NCBI RefSeq assembly: GCF_900142985.1
Contig: NZ_LT670849.1
Coordinates: 2,976,001-3,040,000, forward strand
Length of the DNA: 64,000 nt
DNA from: Bradyrhizobium erythrophlei
GTDB lineage: Bacteria > Pseudomonadota > Alphaproteobacteria > Rhizobiales > Xanthobacteraceae
Direction: 5' to 3'
Numbering within the stretch: the stretch's first letter is position 1; every line of letters starts with the position of its first letter. Below, one piece after another: positions 35,832 through 47,455 of the stretch. The notes beneath the pieces were generated by a model. The model made no database searches. It was not told where the DNA came from and worked only from the letters and a program-made list of their open reading frames with translations. Position numbers and translations under genes: made by a program.

Positions 35832-37181
35832 TTGACCCATTCGGATCGCCCCGCCGATCATAAAACCCCTCTCGAAGGCCGTAGCAGCGGCCCCCTGACC
35901 GGACGGGTCCGTGTTCCCGGCGACAAGTCGATCTCGCACCGGGCCCTGATTTTGGGCGCGCTTGTGCTCGGGGAAACCCGCATTTCGGGCCTGCTGGAGG
36001 GCGAAGATGTCCTCAATACCGCCAAATCGATGCGCGCCCTGGGCGCCAGGGTCGAGCGGACGGGTGATTTTGCCTGGTCCGTGAGGGGCGTGGGGGTTGC
36101 CGGCTTTGCGCAGCCCGATGCGCCTCTCGATTTCGGCAATTCCGGTACCGGCTGCCGCCTCGTGATGGGGGCGGTCGCCGGCTGTCCGATCGCAGCCGTG
36201 TTCGACGGCGATGCATCGTTGCGTTCGAGGCCGATGCGGCGCGTGCTCGATCCCCTCGAATTGATGGGCGCCAGGGTCACCTCGGGCGGTGAGGGCGGCC
36301 GGCTGCCGTTGACGCTGACCGGCGCGCGCGATCCGCTACCGGTGAACTACCGCACGCCGGTGGCATCCGCGCAGATCAAGTCGGCCGTGCTGCTGGCTGG
36401 TCTTGCCGCGCCGGGCGTCACGACCGTCATCGAAAATGAAGCCAGCCGCGACCACACCGAACTGATGCTGCGGCATTTCGGGGCCGAGATCGTCTCGACG
36501 CCGGAAGGCCAGCACGGCCGCAAGATCGCGCTCACCGGCCAGCCCGAGCTGCGCGGTGCAAAAGTGGTCGTGCCCGCCGATCCATCCTCGGCCGCCTTTC
36601 CCATCGTCGCGGCGCTGATTGTCGAAGGGTCCGACCTGATTTTTTCCGACGTCATGACCAATCCGCTGCGTACCGGGCTGTTCACGACGCTGCGCGAGAT
36701 GGGCGGCTCGATCGAGGAAAGTGACGTGCGCGGCGATGCCGGCGAGCCGATGGCGCAGTTGCGCGTGCGCGGCTCCAGGCTGAAGGGCGTCGAAGTGCCG
36801 CCCGAGCGCGCGCCCTCGATGATCGATGAATATCTGGTGCTGGCGGTGGCCGCGAGCTTTGCCGAAGGCACCACCATCATGCGGGGCCTGAGCGAATTGC
36901 GGGTCAAGGAATCCGATCGCCTCGCCGCGACCGCCGACATGCTCCGCGTCAACGGCGTCAAGGTGGAGATATCAGGAGACGACCTGATCGTCGAAGGGCG
37001 AGGCCATGTGCCCGGCGGCGGCGTGGTTGCCACGCATATGGACCATCGGATCGCGATGTCGGCGCTGGTGATGGGGCTTGCCGCCGACACCCCGGTCAAG
37101 GTCGACGATACCGCTTTCATCGCCACCAGCTTTCCCGACTTCATTCCGATGATGCGCGGTCTCGGGGCCGACTTCTCATGA
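35832..37181 (+). CDS. aroA: 3-phosphoshikimate 1-carboxyvinyltransferase (EPSP synthase)
   Basis: Joins shikimate-3-phosphate and phosphoenolpyruvate in chorismate synthesis; the target of glyphosate. Signatures include the [19 protein letters not shown] segment and [16 protein letters not shown] in the C-terminal half. The TTG at 35832 is preferred because AGGA lies seven bases upstream; GTG 35805 is the alternative. About 449 residues. It overlaps cmk by four bases. Confidence 0.94.
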   Translation: MTHSDRPADHKTPLEGRSSGPLTGRVRVPGDKSISHRALILGALVLGETRISGLLEGEDVLNTAKSMRALGARVERTGDFAWSVRGVGVAGFAQPDAPLDFGNSGTGCRLVMGAVAGCPIAAVFDGDASLRSRPMRRVLDPLELMGARVTSGGEGGRLPLTLTGARDPLPVNYRTPVASAQIKSAVLLAGLAAPGVTTVIENEASRDHTELMLRHFGAEIVSTPEGQHGRKIALTGQPELRGAKVVVPADPSSAAFPIVAALIVEGSDLIFSDVMTNPLRTGLFTTLREMGGSIEESDVRGDAGEPMAQLRVRGSRLKGVEVPPERAPSMIDEYLVLAVAASFAEGTTIMRGLSELRVKESDRLAATADMLRVNGVKVEISGDDLIVEGRGHVPGGGVVATHMDHRIAMSALVMGLAADTPVKVDDTAFIATSFPDFIPMMRGLGADFS

Positions 37182-37816
37182 TTATCGCGATCGACGGACC
37201 GGCGGCTTCCGGCAAGGGCACGCTCGCCAAGCGCTTGGCCGCGCATTACGGCTACCATCATCTCGATACCGGCGTGATTTATCGCGCGGTCGCGCATGCC
37301 TTGATTAGCCAAGCCCTCGACCTCCGGGACGAGGCCGCCGCGGTCCAAGCCGCGCAAAGCCTCGACCCCGCAACCTTCGACGACCCCGCGCTCAAATCGC
37401 ACGACGTCGGCTCGGCCGCCTCGATCGTCTCCGCGATCCCCGCGGTGCGGGCGGCGCTGCTTGAGTTCCAGCGTGACTTCGCCGGAAAACCGCCGGGCGC
37501 CGTGCTCGACGGCCGCGACATCGGCACCGTGATTTGCCCGAACGCCGAAGTGAAGATTTTCGTGGTCGCTGACCCCAAAATCCGGGCCCGTCGCCGGACG
37601 CTCGAGGCGCTGGACCGCGGCGAGAGGGCGAACGAGGCGGCCATCCTGGCCGACATCCTGGCGCGGGACGAACGGGACCAAAACCGGGCCGTTGCGCCTT
37701 TAAAGCCGGCCAAAGATGCTTACTTGCTCGATAACTCCCATTTGGATATAGAAGGCGGCGTCCGGGCCGCCATCGACATTGTCGAGGCCGTCCGAGCGGG
37801 CCGGCGTGAGGTTTGA
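37178..37816 (+). CDS. cmk: cytidylate kinase
   Basis: Phosphorylates CMP and dCMP with ATP. The N-terminal P-loop [19 protein letters not shown] is diagnostic of the family, with the [14 protein letters not shown] segment and the later [11 protein letters not shown] and [16 protein letters not shown] helices. 212 residues, the normal length. The ATGA overlap with aroA implies coupling; rpsA follows after 241 bp, the common aroA-cmk-rpsA order. Confidence 0.97.
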   Translation: MIIAIDGPAASGKGTLAKRLAAHYGYHHLDTGVIYRAVAHALISQALDLRDEAAAVQAAQSLDPATFDDPALKSHDVGSAASIVSAIPAVRAALLEFQRDFAGKPPGAVLDGRDIGTVICPNAEVKIFVVADPKIRARRRTLEALDRGERANEAAILADILARDERDQNRAVAPLKPAKDAYLLDNSHLDIEGGVRAAIDIVEAVRAGRREV

Positions 37817-38057
37817 GCCTTACGCCGTCATTGGAGGAAAGCCCGCTCCGTAGGCCTAGAAGTCGATAGCTCGAACAGAATTTTCGAGACCATCCGTTTC
37901 CGGACACACATCAACGCATCGAACGTGCAGGCCAACAGCCGGCCCGCCGTCGCAATTGCCTGCGAGGCGGTCGTCAGAGTTTGCGGAACCCTGACCCTTC
38001 GCGTCCGACGCGCCCATTCACACGTAGTGCCGGCAATCGTCCGCATCTGGAGAACAA

Positions 38058-39761
38058 ATGGCTTCGACTGCTACTTCTTATAATCCGACCCGCGACGATT
38101 TCGCCGCGATGCTCGATGAATCCTTCGCCGGCGGCAACCTTCAGGAAAGCTCCGTCATCAAGGGCAAGGTTGTTGCGATCGAGAAGGACATGGCCGTCAT
38201 CGACGTCGGCCTGAAGACCGAAGGCCGCGTGGCGCTGCGTGAATTCGCCGGGCCCGGCCGCGAAAGCGACCTCAAGGTCGGCGACGAGGTCGAGGTGTTT
38301 CTCGACCGGATCGAGAATGCGCTCGGCGAAGCCGTGCTGTCGCGCGACAAGGCGCGCCGGGAGGAGAGCTGGGGCAAGCTCGAGAAGGCCTTCAACAACA
38401 ACGAGAAGGTTCACGGCGTCATCTTCAACCAGGTCAAGGGCGGCTTCACCGTCGACCTCGACGGCGCGGTGGCCTTCCTGCCGCGTTCGCAGGTCGACAT
38501 TCGCCCGATCCGCGACGTCGCGCCGCTGATGAACAACTCGCAGCCGTTCCAGATCCTCAAGATGGATCGCCGCCGCGGCAACATCGTGGTGTCGCGCCGC
38601 ACGGTTCTGGAAGAGACCCGCGCCGAACAGCGCCAGGAACTGGTGCAGAACCTCGAAGAAGGTCAGGTGATCGACGGCGTCGTCAAGAACATCACCGACT
38701 ACGGTGCGTTCGTCGACCTCGGCGGCATCGACGGCCTGCTGCACGTCACCGATATCGCCTGGCGTCGCGTCAACCATCCGACCGAGGTTTTGACCATCGG
38801 CCAGACGGTGAAGGTCAAGATCATCAAGATCAACCACGAGACCCACCGCATTTCGCTCGGCATGAAGCAGCTGCTCGACGATCCGTGGCAGGGCATCGAG
38901 GCGAAATACCCGCTCAATGCGCGCTTCCATGGCCGCGTCACCAACATCACCGATTACGGTGCGTTCGTCGAACTCGAGCCGGGCATCGAAGGCCTGATCC
39001 ACGTCTCCGAAATGTCGTGGACCAAGAAGAACATGCATCCCGGCAAGATCGTCTCCACCTCGCAGGAAGTCGAGGTGCAGGTGCTGGAGGTCGATTCGGT
39101 CAAGCGCCGTATCTCGCTTGGTCTCAAGCAGACCATGCGTAACCCCTGGGAAGTGTTCGTCGAGAAGTTCCCGGTCGGTTCGACCGTCGAGGGCGAAGTC
39201 AAGAACAAGACCGAGTTCGGTCTGTTCCTCGGCCTCGAAGGCGACGTCGACGGCATGGTCCATCTCTCCGACCTCGACTGGAAGCAGCCCGGCGAGCAGG
39301 TGATCGACAACTTCAAGAAGGGCGACATGGTCAAGGCCGTGGTGCTCGACGTCGATGTCGAAAAGGAGCGTATCTCGCTCGGCGTCAAGCAGCTCGAAGG
39401 CGATCCCTTCGCTGAGCCGGGCGACGTCAAGAAGGGTGCGGTCGTCACTTGCGAAGTGCTCGACGTGAAGGAAGGCGGCATCGACGTGAAGATCGTCGGC
39501 ACCGACTTCACCACCTTCATCAAGCGCTCCGAACTCGCCCGTGACCGCAACGACCAGCGCTCTGAGCGTTTCGCCGTCGGCGAGAAGGTCGATGCGCGGG
39601 TGATCCAGTTCGACAAGAAGGCCCGCAAGGTGCAGGTCTCGATCAAGGCGCTCGAAGTCGCCGAAGAGAAGGAAGCCATCGCGCAGTACGGCTCCTCCGA
39701 TTCGGGTGCGACGCTCGGCGACATCCTCGGCACCGCGCTCAAGCAGCGCACCGACAAGTAA
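38058..39761 (+). CDS. rpsA: 30S ribosomal protein S1
   Basis: RNA-binding ribosomal protein that unfolds and docks mRNA for initiation. At 567 residues it carries six S1 (OB-fold) domains; repeats are recognised at segments such as GVVKNITDYGAFVDLGGIDGLLHVTD and GRVTNITDYGAFVELEPG, and the first begins near EKDMAVIDVGLKTEG. CTGGAGAACAA lies before the ATG. A 241-bp leader after cmk contains several dyads (for example CTCGAA...TTCGAG) and could hold S1 autoregulation. A strong terminator follows. Confidence 0.98.
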   Translation: MASTATSYNPTRDDFAAMLDESFAGGNLQESSVIKGKVVAIEKDMAVIDVGLKTEGRVALREFAGPGRESDLKVGDEVEVFLDRIENALGEAVLSRDKARREESWGKLEKAFNNNEKVHGVIFNQVKGGFTVDLDGAVAFLPRSQVDIRPIRDVAPLMNNSQPFQILKMDRRRGNIVVSRRTVLEETRAEQRQELVQNLEEGQVIDGVVKNITDYGAFVDLGGIDGLLHVTDIAWRRVNHPTEVLTIGQTVKVKIIKINHETHRISLGMKQLLDDPWQGIEAKYPLNARFHGRVTNITDYGAFVELEPGIEGLIHVSEMSWTKKNMHPGKIVSTSQEVEVQVLEVDSVKRRISLGLKQTMRNPWEVFVEKFPVGSTVEGEVKNKTEFGLFLGLEGDVDGMVHLSDLDWKQPGEQVIDNFKKGDMVKAVVLDVDVEKERISLGVKQLEGDPFAEPGDVKKGAVVTCEVLDVKEGGIDVKIVGTDFTTFIKRSELARDRNDQRSERFAVGEKVDARVIQFDKKARKVQVSIKALEVAEEKEAIAQYGSSDSGATLGDILGTALKQRTDK

Positions 39762-39787
39762 GATTGAGGCGTCTCGCCTCGACAACG

Positions 39788-39816
39788 GGCCCCGGTTTCG
39801 ACCGGGGCCTTTTTAT
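39788..39816 (+). terminator. intrinsic terminator of rpsA
   Basis: GGCCCCGGT and ACCGGGGCC pair perfectly over 9 bp around a TTCG loop, followed by TTTTTATT. It lies 26 bp after the rpsA stop. Confidence 0.92.
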
Positions 39817-39964
39817 TTTCCTCTCCCGCAAAGGGAGGAAGTAGGGACCGCGTCTTGTTTTCTTCAAATTGCGCCGCAATTGATGTAATCAGGGCACGGG
39901 ATTTTAGGGATGTGGAGCGAATACCGCTCGGCCCGTCAAAGGCATGCTTTCGGGAGAAATTTCG

Positions 39965-40942
39965 ATGTCGCTCGACTCCGATGTCATCGTCGATCGCCGC
40001 AGAATCCGGCGCAAGCTGACGTTCTGGCGCGTGGCTGCGGCGTTGATTGCAATTGCCGCGATCATCGCGGTGGCGACCATCGTAACTCCCGACAAGGGCG
40101 GGCTGACCTCGGCGGGATCGATCGCCCGCATCAGCATCGAAGGCCTGATCCGCAGCGATCGCGAGCGGGTCGAGGCGCTGGAGCGGCTGGAGAAGTCGCC
40201 AGCCGCCGCCGTCATCGTGCATATCAATTCGCCCGGCGGCACCACCGCCGGCTCCGAGCAGCTTTACGACGCGCTGACGCGGCTGAAGGCCAAGAAGCCG
40301 ATGGTTGTGGTGGTCGAGGGCTTAGCTGCGTCGGGCGGCTACATCACCGCGATTGCCGGCGACCACATCATCGCCCAGCAGAGTTCGCTGGTCGGTTCGA
40401 TCGGGGTGCTGTTTCAGTTTCCGAATTTCGCGGAATTGCTGAAGACCGTCGGCGTCAAGGTCGAGGAAGTGAAATCCTCGCCGCTGAAGGCCGCGCCGAA
40501 CGGTTTCGAGCCGACCAGCCCGGAGGCCCGCGAGGCGCTTAATTCGCTGGTGAAGGATTCCTACGCCTGGTTCCGCGGCCTCGTGAAGGAAAGGCGGAGC
40601 ATGGACGATGCGCTGCTTGAAAAGGTTTCCGACGGGCGCGTCTTTACCGGCCGTCAGGCGGTCGAGCTGAAGCTGATCGATCAGTTGGGCGACGAGAAAA
40701 CCGCCGTCGCCTGGCTGGTTGTGCAAAAAGGCGTCAAGGCCGATCTGCCGGTGCGTGACTACAAGCTGACGCCGCGCTTCGGCGACCTCACCTTCCTGCG
40801 CACCGCGGCCGCCTTCACCTTCGATGCGCTTGGTTTGAGCGCGATCGCGCGCCAGATCGAGCAGACCGGCATGGCGCAGGCGGCGGACCGTCTGGGCCTT
40901 GAGGGCATGCTCGCGCTCTGGCAGCCGGCAGGGGCAAATTGA
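39965..40942 (+). CDS. sppA: signal peptide peptidase SppA, short form
   Basis: Inner-membrane serine/lysine protease that degrades cleaved signal peptides. One membrane helix lies at about residues 22-40. The catalytic Ser123 is in LAASGGYITA and the probable general-base Lys175 in KSSPLKAAPNGFEP; the GRVFTGRQAVELKLID segment supports the family. The start at MSLDSDVIVDRRRIRR (39965) has GGGAGA upstream; the frame is open seven codons further. About 325 residues. Confidence 0.94.
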   Translation: MSLDSDVIVDRRRIRRKLTFWRVAAALIAIAAIIAVATIVTPDKGGLTSAGSIARISIEGLIRSDRERVEALERLEKSPAAAVIVHINSPGGTTAGSEQLYDALTRLKAKKPMVVVVEGLAASGGYITAIAGDHIIAQQSSLVGSIGVLFQFPNFAELLKTVGVKVEEVKSSPLKAAPNGFEPTSPEAREALNSLVKDSYAWFRGLVKERRSMDDALLEKVSDGRVFTGRQAVELKLIDQLGDEKTAVAWLVVQKGVKADLPVRDYKLTPRFGDLTFLRTAAAFTFDALGLSAIARQIEQTGMAQAADRLGLEGMLALWQPAGAN

Positions 40943-41134
40943 ACCGTTAGCGGTCCGATCCGCTGCGCCAGGTGGTCTTGCCGCACTGCGGTTTTGGGGT
41001 GCGGGTGCTGTCACAATCCGGCATCAGGACGGTTGTCACGTGATTTCGCTGGCCCCAAATTTCATTTAGCGTCTTGACAGTTCAACGTATTTTCACGGAA
41101 ATGCGGGACCGAATGTTCCCGGATCCACGTCTCG

Positions 41135-41434
41135 ATGATCAAATCCGAACTCGTTCAGCGCATCGCCGAGCACAACCCGCACCTCTACCAGCGGGATGTC
41201 GAGAACATTGTTAACGCGATTCTCGATGAGATCGTTGCAGCCTTAGCGCGTGGCGACCGGGTTGAGTTGCGCGGTTTCGGCGCGTTCTCGGTCAAGCACC
41301 GCCCGGCGCGCGCGGGCCGTAACCCTCGTACCGGAGAGCATGTGCCGGTCGATCAGAAGAGCGTGCCGTTTTTCAAGACCGGCAAGGAAATGCGCGAACG
41401 GTTGAACCGCGAAGGCGGCGGAACCGACGCCTAG
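41135..41434 (+). CDS. ihfB: integration host factor beta subunit
   Basis: DNA-bending protein that pairs with IHF-alpha and supports sigma-54 promoters, replication and recombination. At 99 residues it has the HU/IHF fold with [21 protein letters not shown], the [14 protein letters not shown] arm and the GRNPRTGE beta-ribbon Pro that intercalates into DNA. No strong ribosome binding site was found. IHF would be expected to assist sigma-54 promoters such as that of ptsN. Confidence 0.95.
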   Translation: MIKSELVQRIAEHNPHLYQRDVENIVNAILDEIVAALARGDRVELRGFGAFSVKHRPARAGRNPRTGEHVPVDQKSVPFFKTGKEMRERLNREGGGTDA

Positions 41435-41495
41435 GGTTTGAAAGTCCACATCGCCCTGATTCAACGGTCTGCTTGATTCAAAGAGCGAGAGGGCC

Positions 41496-41879
41496 ATGCG
41501 CAAGTTTCTCAACGCGGTTGTCCTGATCCCGCTCGGCGTGATCTTCGTGGTCTTCGCGGTGGCCAACCGCCACATCGTCACCGTGTCGTTCGACCCGTTC
41601 AATTCAAACGACCCGGCCCTTGGAGTTAGCCTTCCGCTCTTTGCGGTTATCATTGTCGTCGCGATCCTGGGGGTCGTGGCTGGCGGCGCGGCCACCTGGT
41701 TCGGCCAGCGCCGCTGGCGGCGCGCCGCCCGGCAGCATGAAATGGACGCCCAGGACATCCGCGCCCAACTGGCCGATTTGCGCGCCGCCGTTACCGCCTC
41801 GAAGCCGCGGGATGTGAGCCCGTCGGCAGCCTTCCCCCCGGTTACATATCGGCGAGACAAGCAGGGCGCGACGTTGTAG
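41496..41879 (+). CDS. LapA-domain membrane protein (DUF1049)
   Basis: A 127-residue protein with two membrane helices, VVLIPLGVIFVVFAVANRH near the N-terminus and AVIIVVAILGVVAGGAATWF, separated by a short FDPFNSNDPALG loop; a basic cytosolic C-terminal part follows with a short coiled-coil (QHEMDAQDIRAQLADLRA). This is the LapA/DUF1049 pattern, linked to lipopolysaccharide assembly in E. coli. GAGAGGGCC precedes the ATG. It lies 62 bp before trpF. Confidence 0.82.
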   Translation: MRKFLNAVVLIPLGVIFVVFAVANRHIVTVSFDPFNSNDPALGVSLPLFAVIIVVAILGVVAGGAATWFGQRRWRRAARQHEMDAQDIRAQLADLRAAVTASKPRDVSPSAAFPPVTYRRDKQGATL

Positions 41880-41940
41880 AACGCGCGCCGAATGCCCTTA
41901 TTGGGGCTGAGCTGTTCCCTTAACCATTGCCTTTGAACCC

Positions 41941-42596
41941 ATGTCCTTGATCGTCAAGATTTGCGGCCTGTCCACGCGCGAGACGCTCGACGTCGCGCTG
42001 GATTCCGGCGCGGACATGGTGGGGTTCGTGTTCTTTCCGCCGTCGCCGCGGCATATCGAGCTGCCGGCGATGAGCGAGCTGGTCGAGGTCGCACGCGGCC
42101 GGGCCGAAATCGTCGTTCTGACGGTCAACGCTGACGACCAGATGCTGGACCAGATCGTACGGCAAGTGCGGCCGGATTGGCTTCAGCTTCATGGAACGGA
42201 GTCTGCGGAAGCCGTGGCGGCCTTCAGGCAGGCATTTGGCGTCCGCGTGATGAAAGCATTGCCGATTGCAGCGCGTGGCGATCTCGGTCGCATTCCTCGA
42301 TACGCGGCAGTCGCCGACCGCATCCTGTTCGACGCACGCGCGCCGAAAGAGGCGACACGTCCCGGCGGCCTCGGAGCCGTATTCGACTGGCACCTGCTTG
42401 AGAACCTTGACCTTGCGGTGCCGTTCATGGTTTCGGGCGGTCTTCACGCCGGCAATGTCGCGGAAGCCGTCCGAGTGACCGGCGCCGGTGGCGTGGACGT
42501 ATCCTCCGGCGTGGAGCGGGCGTCCGGCATCAAGGACCCCGAGATGATCCGCGCCTTTATTCGCGCCGCGCGCGCAACTGAAGAACTGATGGTTCG

Positions 42597-42600
<4 letters not shown>
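41941..42600 (+). CDS. trpF: phosphoribosylanthranilate isomerase
   Basis: TIM-barrel enzyme of tryptophan synthesis that rearranges phosphoribosylanthranilate. The N-terminal [28 protein letters not shown] contains the catalytic Cys, and the phosphate-binding loop is in [26 protein letters not shown] near the end, with the catalytic Asp in [12 protein letters not shown]. 219 residues. It overlaps trpB by four bases (ATGA), forming a coupled trpF-trpB-trpA run. Confidence 0.96.
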
Positions 42601-43810
<1,210 letters not shown>

Positions 43811-43814
<4 letters not shown>

Positions 43815-44635
43815 CCACCCGTATCGATGCGCGCTTTGCGCAACTGAAAAAAGAAAACCGTTCGGCCTTCGTTACCTTCCTGATGGCCGGCGATCCCGAT
43901 CCCGAAACCTCGCTCGAAGTCATCAAGGCGCTGCCGAAGGCCGGCGCCGACGTCATCGAGATCGGCATGCCCTTCACCGATCCGATGGCCGATGGTCCCT
44001 CGATCCAGGCGGCGGGATTGCGCGCGCTTCACGCCGGCATGACCCTGAAGAAGACGCTCGCGTTGGTGCGCGAGTTCCGCAAGGGCGATGACGCCACGCC
44101 GCTGGTGCTGATGGGTTACTACAACCCGATCTATATTTACGGCGTCGACAAGTTTCTGGCCGATGCCAAGTCCGCCGGCGTCGACGGTTTGATCGTTGTC
44201 GATCTTCCTCCGGAAGAGGATTCCGAACTCTGCGTGCCCGCAATGAAAGCCGGGTTGAATTTCATCCGCCTTGCGACGCCCACCACGGATGACAAGCGGT
44301 TGCCGGCGGTGCTCGCCAATACCTCGGGCTTTGTCTATTACGTTTCGGTCACCGGCATCACCGGCAGCGCCAGCGCCGATTCCAAAGCCGTTGGCGAGGC
44401 GGTTGCTCGCATCAAGCGCCACACGGCATTACCGGTCTGCGTCGGCTTTGGCATCCGCACGCCGGAGGCGGCCCGGGCGATTGCGGCCGATGCCGATGGC
44501 GCGGTGGTCGGTTCTGCGCTGGTCGATGCCTTGCGCGGCAGCCTCGATTCGACCGGCAAGGCGACGGCCGGGACCGTCACCGCCGTCGTCGAACTGGCAA
44601 CCGCGCTGGCGTCTGGCGTACGGGCCGCGAAATAG
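43811..44635 (+). CDS. trpA: tryptophan synthase alpha chain
   Basis: Cleaves indole-3-glycerol phosphate and feeds indole through the tunnel to TrpB. TIM-barrel signatures include [20 protein letters not shown], containing the catalytic Glu, and the catalytic Asp in [13 protein letters not shown]. 274 residues. The start is GTG, overlapping the trpB stop by four bases. accD follows after 101 bp, an arrangement common in alphaproteobacteria. Confidence 0.98.
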
Positions 44636-44736
44636 TTCGTAATATTTCGGAGCGCAAAGCGTTACCCGTCGCCTTGCCGGGCCCTTTCGGGAAGGCCATA
44701 TATGTTGAGACGCATGAAGGCAGTTCGGAGCAAACC

Positions 44737-45678
44737 ATGAATTGGCTCACCAACGTCGTCCGGCCGAAGATTCGCAACATTCTGCGCCGTGAGACGCCCG
44801 AGAATTTGTGGATCAAGTGTCCGGACTCAGGGCAGCTCGTGTTCTACAAGGACGTCGAGGCCAATCAGTTCGTCATTCCCGGTTCGAACTATCACATGCG
44901 CATGGGCGCAGTCGCGCGCTTGAAGTCGATCTTCGACAACGAGACATGGTTCGATGTCGCGCTGCCGGAAGTGCAGGCCGATCCCTTAAAATTCCGTGAC
45001 GAGCGCAAATACGTCGATCGCGTGCGGGATGCGCGAGCGCGGACCGGGCTCAACGATGCCGTCAAGGTTGGCTACGGCAGGCTCGAGGGTGCTGCCGTCG
45101 TCATTGCCGTGCAGGATTTCGATTTCATGGGTGGCTCGCTCGGGATGGCGGCGGGCGAGGCGATCGTGCGCGGGCTAGAGCTTGCGCTGGAAAAGAAATC
45201 GCCCTTCATCGTATTTGCCGCTTCCGGTGGCGCGCGCATGCAGGAAGGCATCCTGTCGCTGATGCAGATGCCGCGGACCACGGTCGCCATCCAAATGCTG
45301 CGTGAGGCGAAACTGCCTTACATCGTCGTGCTGACCAATCCGACCACCGGCGGCGTCACGGCCTCCTATGCCATGCTCGGCGACGTGCAGATTGCCGAGC
45401 CCGGCGCCCTGATCGGCTTTGCCGGCGCACGCGTGATCGAACAGACCATTCGCGAGAAATTGCCGGATGGATTCCAGCGCGCCGAATATCTGAAAGACCA
45501 CGGCATGGTCGATATGGTCGTACATCGTCACGAGCTGCGTCCGACGCTGGCGCGGCTCTGCCGCATCCTGACCAAATCGCCGGCGACGGCAAACGAGTCG
45601 AAACCGGCTGCGCCCGTGGCGATGCCGGCCACGATCCCTTCGCCAGCGGAGATGGCGCCGGCCGCGCCATCCGCGTGA
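44737..45678 (+). CDS. accD: acetyl-CoA carboxylase carboxyltransferase beta subunit, degenerate zinc finger
   Basis: Part of the carboxyltransferase that makes malonyl-CoA for fatty acids. The crotonase-like core is visible ([35 protein letters not shown]). The N-terminal four-Cys zinc ribbon of E. coli AccD is reduced: the region reads [17 protein letters not shown], with only Cys28 of the four. The start ATG at 44737 is preceded by GGAG; the frame is open 21 codons further up. C-terminal proline/alanine tail. 313 residues. folC overlaps by four bases. Confidence 0.93.
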   Translation: MNWLTNVVRPKIRNILRRETPENLWIKCPDSGQLVFYKDVEANQFVIPGSNYHMRMGAVARLKSIFDNETWFDVALPEVQADPLKFRDERKYVDRVRDARARTGLNDAVKVGYGRLEGAAVVIAVQDFDFMGGSLGMAAGEAIVRGLELALEKKSPFIVFAASGGARMQEGILSLMQMPRTTVAIQMLREAKLPYIVVLTNPTTGGVTASYAMLGDVQIAEPGALIGFAGARVIEQTIREKLPDGFQRAEYLKDHGMVDMVVHRHELRPTLARLCRILTKSPATANESKPAAPVAMPATIPSPAEMAPAAPSA

Positions 45679-47009
45679 GCGGATCATCGCCGGTGCCGCA
45701 CGGCGACCTGATTGCCCGCGTGTCGCAACTGCATCCCAAGCGCATCGACCTCGGTCTGGAGCGCATGCAACTGTTGTTGCAGCGGCTCGATCATCCGGAG
45801 CGCAAGCTGCCACCGGTCATTCATGTCGCCGGCACCAACGGCAAGGGCTCGACGATTGCGTACTTGCGAGCGATCCTGGAAGCCGCCGGTCATCGCGTCC
45901 ACGTCTTCACCTCACCGCACCTGGTCAGACTTAACGAGTGCTACAGGCTTGGCCGTATCGGCGGTGGCGTCCTTGCCGATGACGCGGAGTTGTCCGCGGC
46001 GTTCGAGCGTTGCGAGCGCGCCAATGCCGGCGAGCCGATTACGCTCTTCGAAATCGAAACCGCCGCCGCCTTCGATCTGTTCGCGCGGCATCCGGCGGAT
46101 GCGGTCCTGCTCGAGGTCGGTCTCGGCGGAAGGCTCGATGCCACCAATGTGATCGAGCGGCCCGTGGCCAGCGTGATCACGCCGGTCGGGATCGATCACA
46201 CCGAATTTCTCGGCCCCTCGCTGCGATCGATCGCGACTGAAAAAGCCGGCATCATCAAGCGCGGCGTTCCCGTCATTTGCGCGCAACAGGAGCCGGAGGC
46301 GCTGGCCGAGATCGAGCAATGTGCGAAGCGGCAGCGCGCGGCCCTTCATCGCGCGGGCGAGGAGTGGCATGTCAGTGTCGAGCGCGGGCGCCTAGTTTAT
46401 CAGGACGAGCGCGGCTTGCTCGATCTCCGGGCGCCGCGGCTGTTCGGCCGTCATCAGTTCGACAACGCCGGCCTTGCGGTGGCGACGTTGCGCGCCATCG
46501 ACGCTTTCAGAGTTGACGCAGCTGCGTTCGAGGCGGGCGTGGCAACCGCCGAATGGCCGGCGCGGATGCAGCGTCTGGGCCCCGGCCCGTTGGTGGATCA
46601 AGGACCTGCGGGCGGGGAAATCTGGCTCGACGGTGGCCACAATGCGGAAGGTGGCCGTGTCGCAGCCGCCGCGCTCGGCGATCTGGAAGAGCGCGTGTCG
46701 CGTCCGCTGGTCGTGATCGTCGGCATGATGGCGAACAAGGACGCCGCCGGCTTTCTCGCCAATTTCGCCGGCCTCACCCGCCACATCATCGCGGTCACGA
46801 TCCCGGATCGCGAAGGCGCCATGCCGCTTGATAGGTTGATGGATGCCGCGCGTGGCTTGAGCATGCGCGTGGAGAGCGCCGCCAGCGTCGAGGCGGCTTT
46901 ACGGACCGTCGCCCAGCTCGCCTATGAAGTTCGGCCACGCATCCTGATCACGGGATCGCTCTATCTTGCCGGCCATGTGCTCGCCGCGAACGGCACGCCG
47001 CCGAATTAA
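45675..47009 (+). CDS. folC: bifunctional folylpolyglutamate/dihydrofolate synthase
   Basis: Adds glutamate to dihydropteroate and folates. The P-loop [18 protein letters not shown] and the [10 protein letters not shown] segment are diagnostic; the C-terminal ligase domain includes the [15 protein letters not shown] segment. 444 residues. The GTG start overlaps the accD stop by four bases, matching the conserved accD-folC pair. It converges with trxA. Confidence 0.96.
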   Translation: MSGSSPVPHGDLIARVSQLHPKRIDLGLERMQLLLQRLDHPERKLPPVIHVAGTNGKGSTIAYLRAILEAAGHRVHVFTSPHLVRLNECYRLGRIGGGVLADDAELSAAFERCERANAGEPITLFEIETAAAFDLFARHPADAVLLEVGLGGRLDATNVIERPVASVITPVGIDHTEFLGPSLRSIATEKAGIIKRGVPVICAQQEPEALAEIEQCAKRQRAALHRAGEEWHVSVERGRLVYQDERGLLDLRAPRLFGRHQFDNAGLAVATLRAIDAFRVDAAAFEAGVATAEWPARMQRLGPGPLVDQGPAGGEIWLDGGHNAEGGRVAAAALGDLEERVSRPLVVIVGMMANKDAAGFLANFAGLTRHIIAVTIPDREGAMPLDRLMDAARGLSMRVESAASVEAALRTVAQLAYEVRPRILITGSLYLAGHVLAANGTPPN

Positions 47010-47011
47010 AA

Positions 47012-47033
47012 ACGGCCGGCTTGCGCCGGCCGT
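47012..47033. terminator. bidirectional terminator between folC and trxA
   Basis: ACGGCCGGC and GCCGGCCGT pair over 9 bp around a TTGC loop. It sits between the two convergent stops, with TTTTTAAT on the minus-strand side (46998-47011 region) and no long T-run on the plus side. Confidence 0.75.
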
Positions 47034-47063
47034 CCGAAATATCATCTCGTTTCGCGAAAGCGA

Positions 47064-47384
47064 TCAGACCGCAGCGGTGATCCACTGCTGAAGCTTTGCC
47101 TTCGGCGCGGCGCCGACCTGACGCGAGGCCATCTCGCCGCCCTTGAAAATCATCAGGGTCGGGATCGACATCACACCGTATTTCGACGCGGTCTTCGGGC
47201 TCTCGTCGACGTTCAGCTTGACGATCTTGACCTTGTCGCCCATCGCACCGGCAATCTCGTCGAGCGCCGGAGCGATCATGCGACACGGGCCGCACCATTC
47301 AGCCCAGAAATCGACAACGACCGGGCCCTGCGCCTTGAGCACCTCGGCTTCGAAATCGGTGTCGGAAACCTTACCAACGGACAT
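47064..47384 (-). CDS. trxA: thioredoxin
   Basis: Small disulfide reductase; the active site [17 protein letters not shown] carries the CGPC pair. 106 residues with the conserved [17 protein letters not shown] loop ([12 protein letters not shown]), including the cis-Pro. GAGG lies before the ATG. It lies downstream of addA on the same strand, after a 72-bp gap, as in many alphaproteobacteria. Confidence 0.97.
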   Translation of the reverse strand: MSVGKVSDTDFEAEVLKAQGPVVVDFWAEWCGPCRMIAPALDEIAGAMGDKVKIVKLNVDESPKTASKYGVMSIPTLMIFKGGEMASRQVGAAPKAKLQQWITAAV

Positions 47385-47455
47385 CTGAATACCTCGTTCG
47401 GTTCAGGAGATGCGGCATCTTCGGAAGAATCGCCGCAGGGATCATGCAACCCAAA

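Noticed and set aside
37974..39785. A 603-residue open frame antisense to rpsA
   Set aside because: It is the complement of the highly conserved S1 gene; its composition follows from the GC-rich third positions of rpsA and it has no recognisable domain.
39820..39840. GC-rich dyad after the rpsA terminator as a further copy of the DUF559-cassette repeat
   Set aside because: Only a short CCTCTCCCGC-like match; it lacks the 36-bp consensus.
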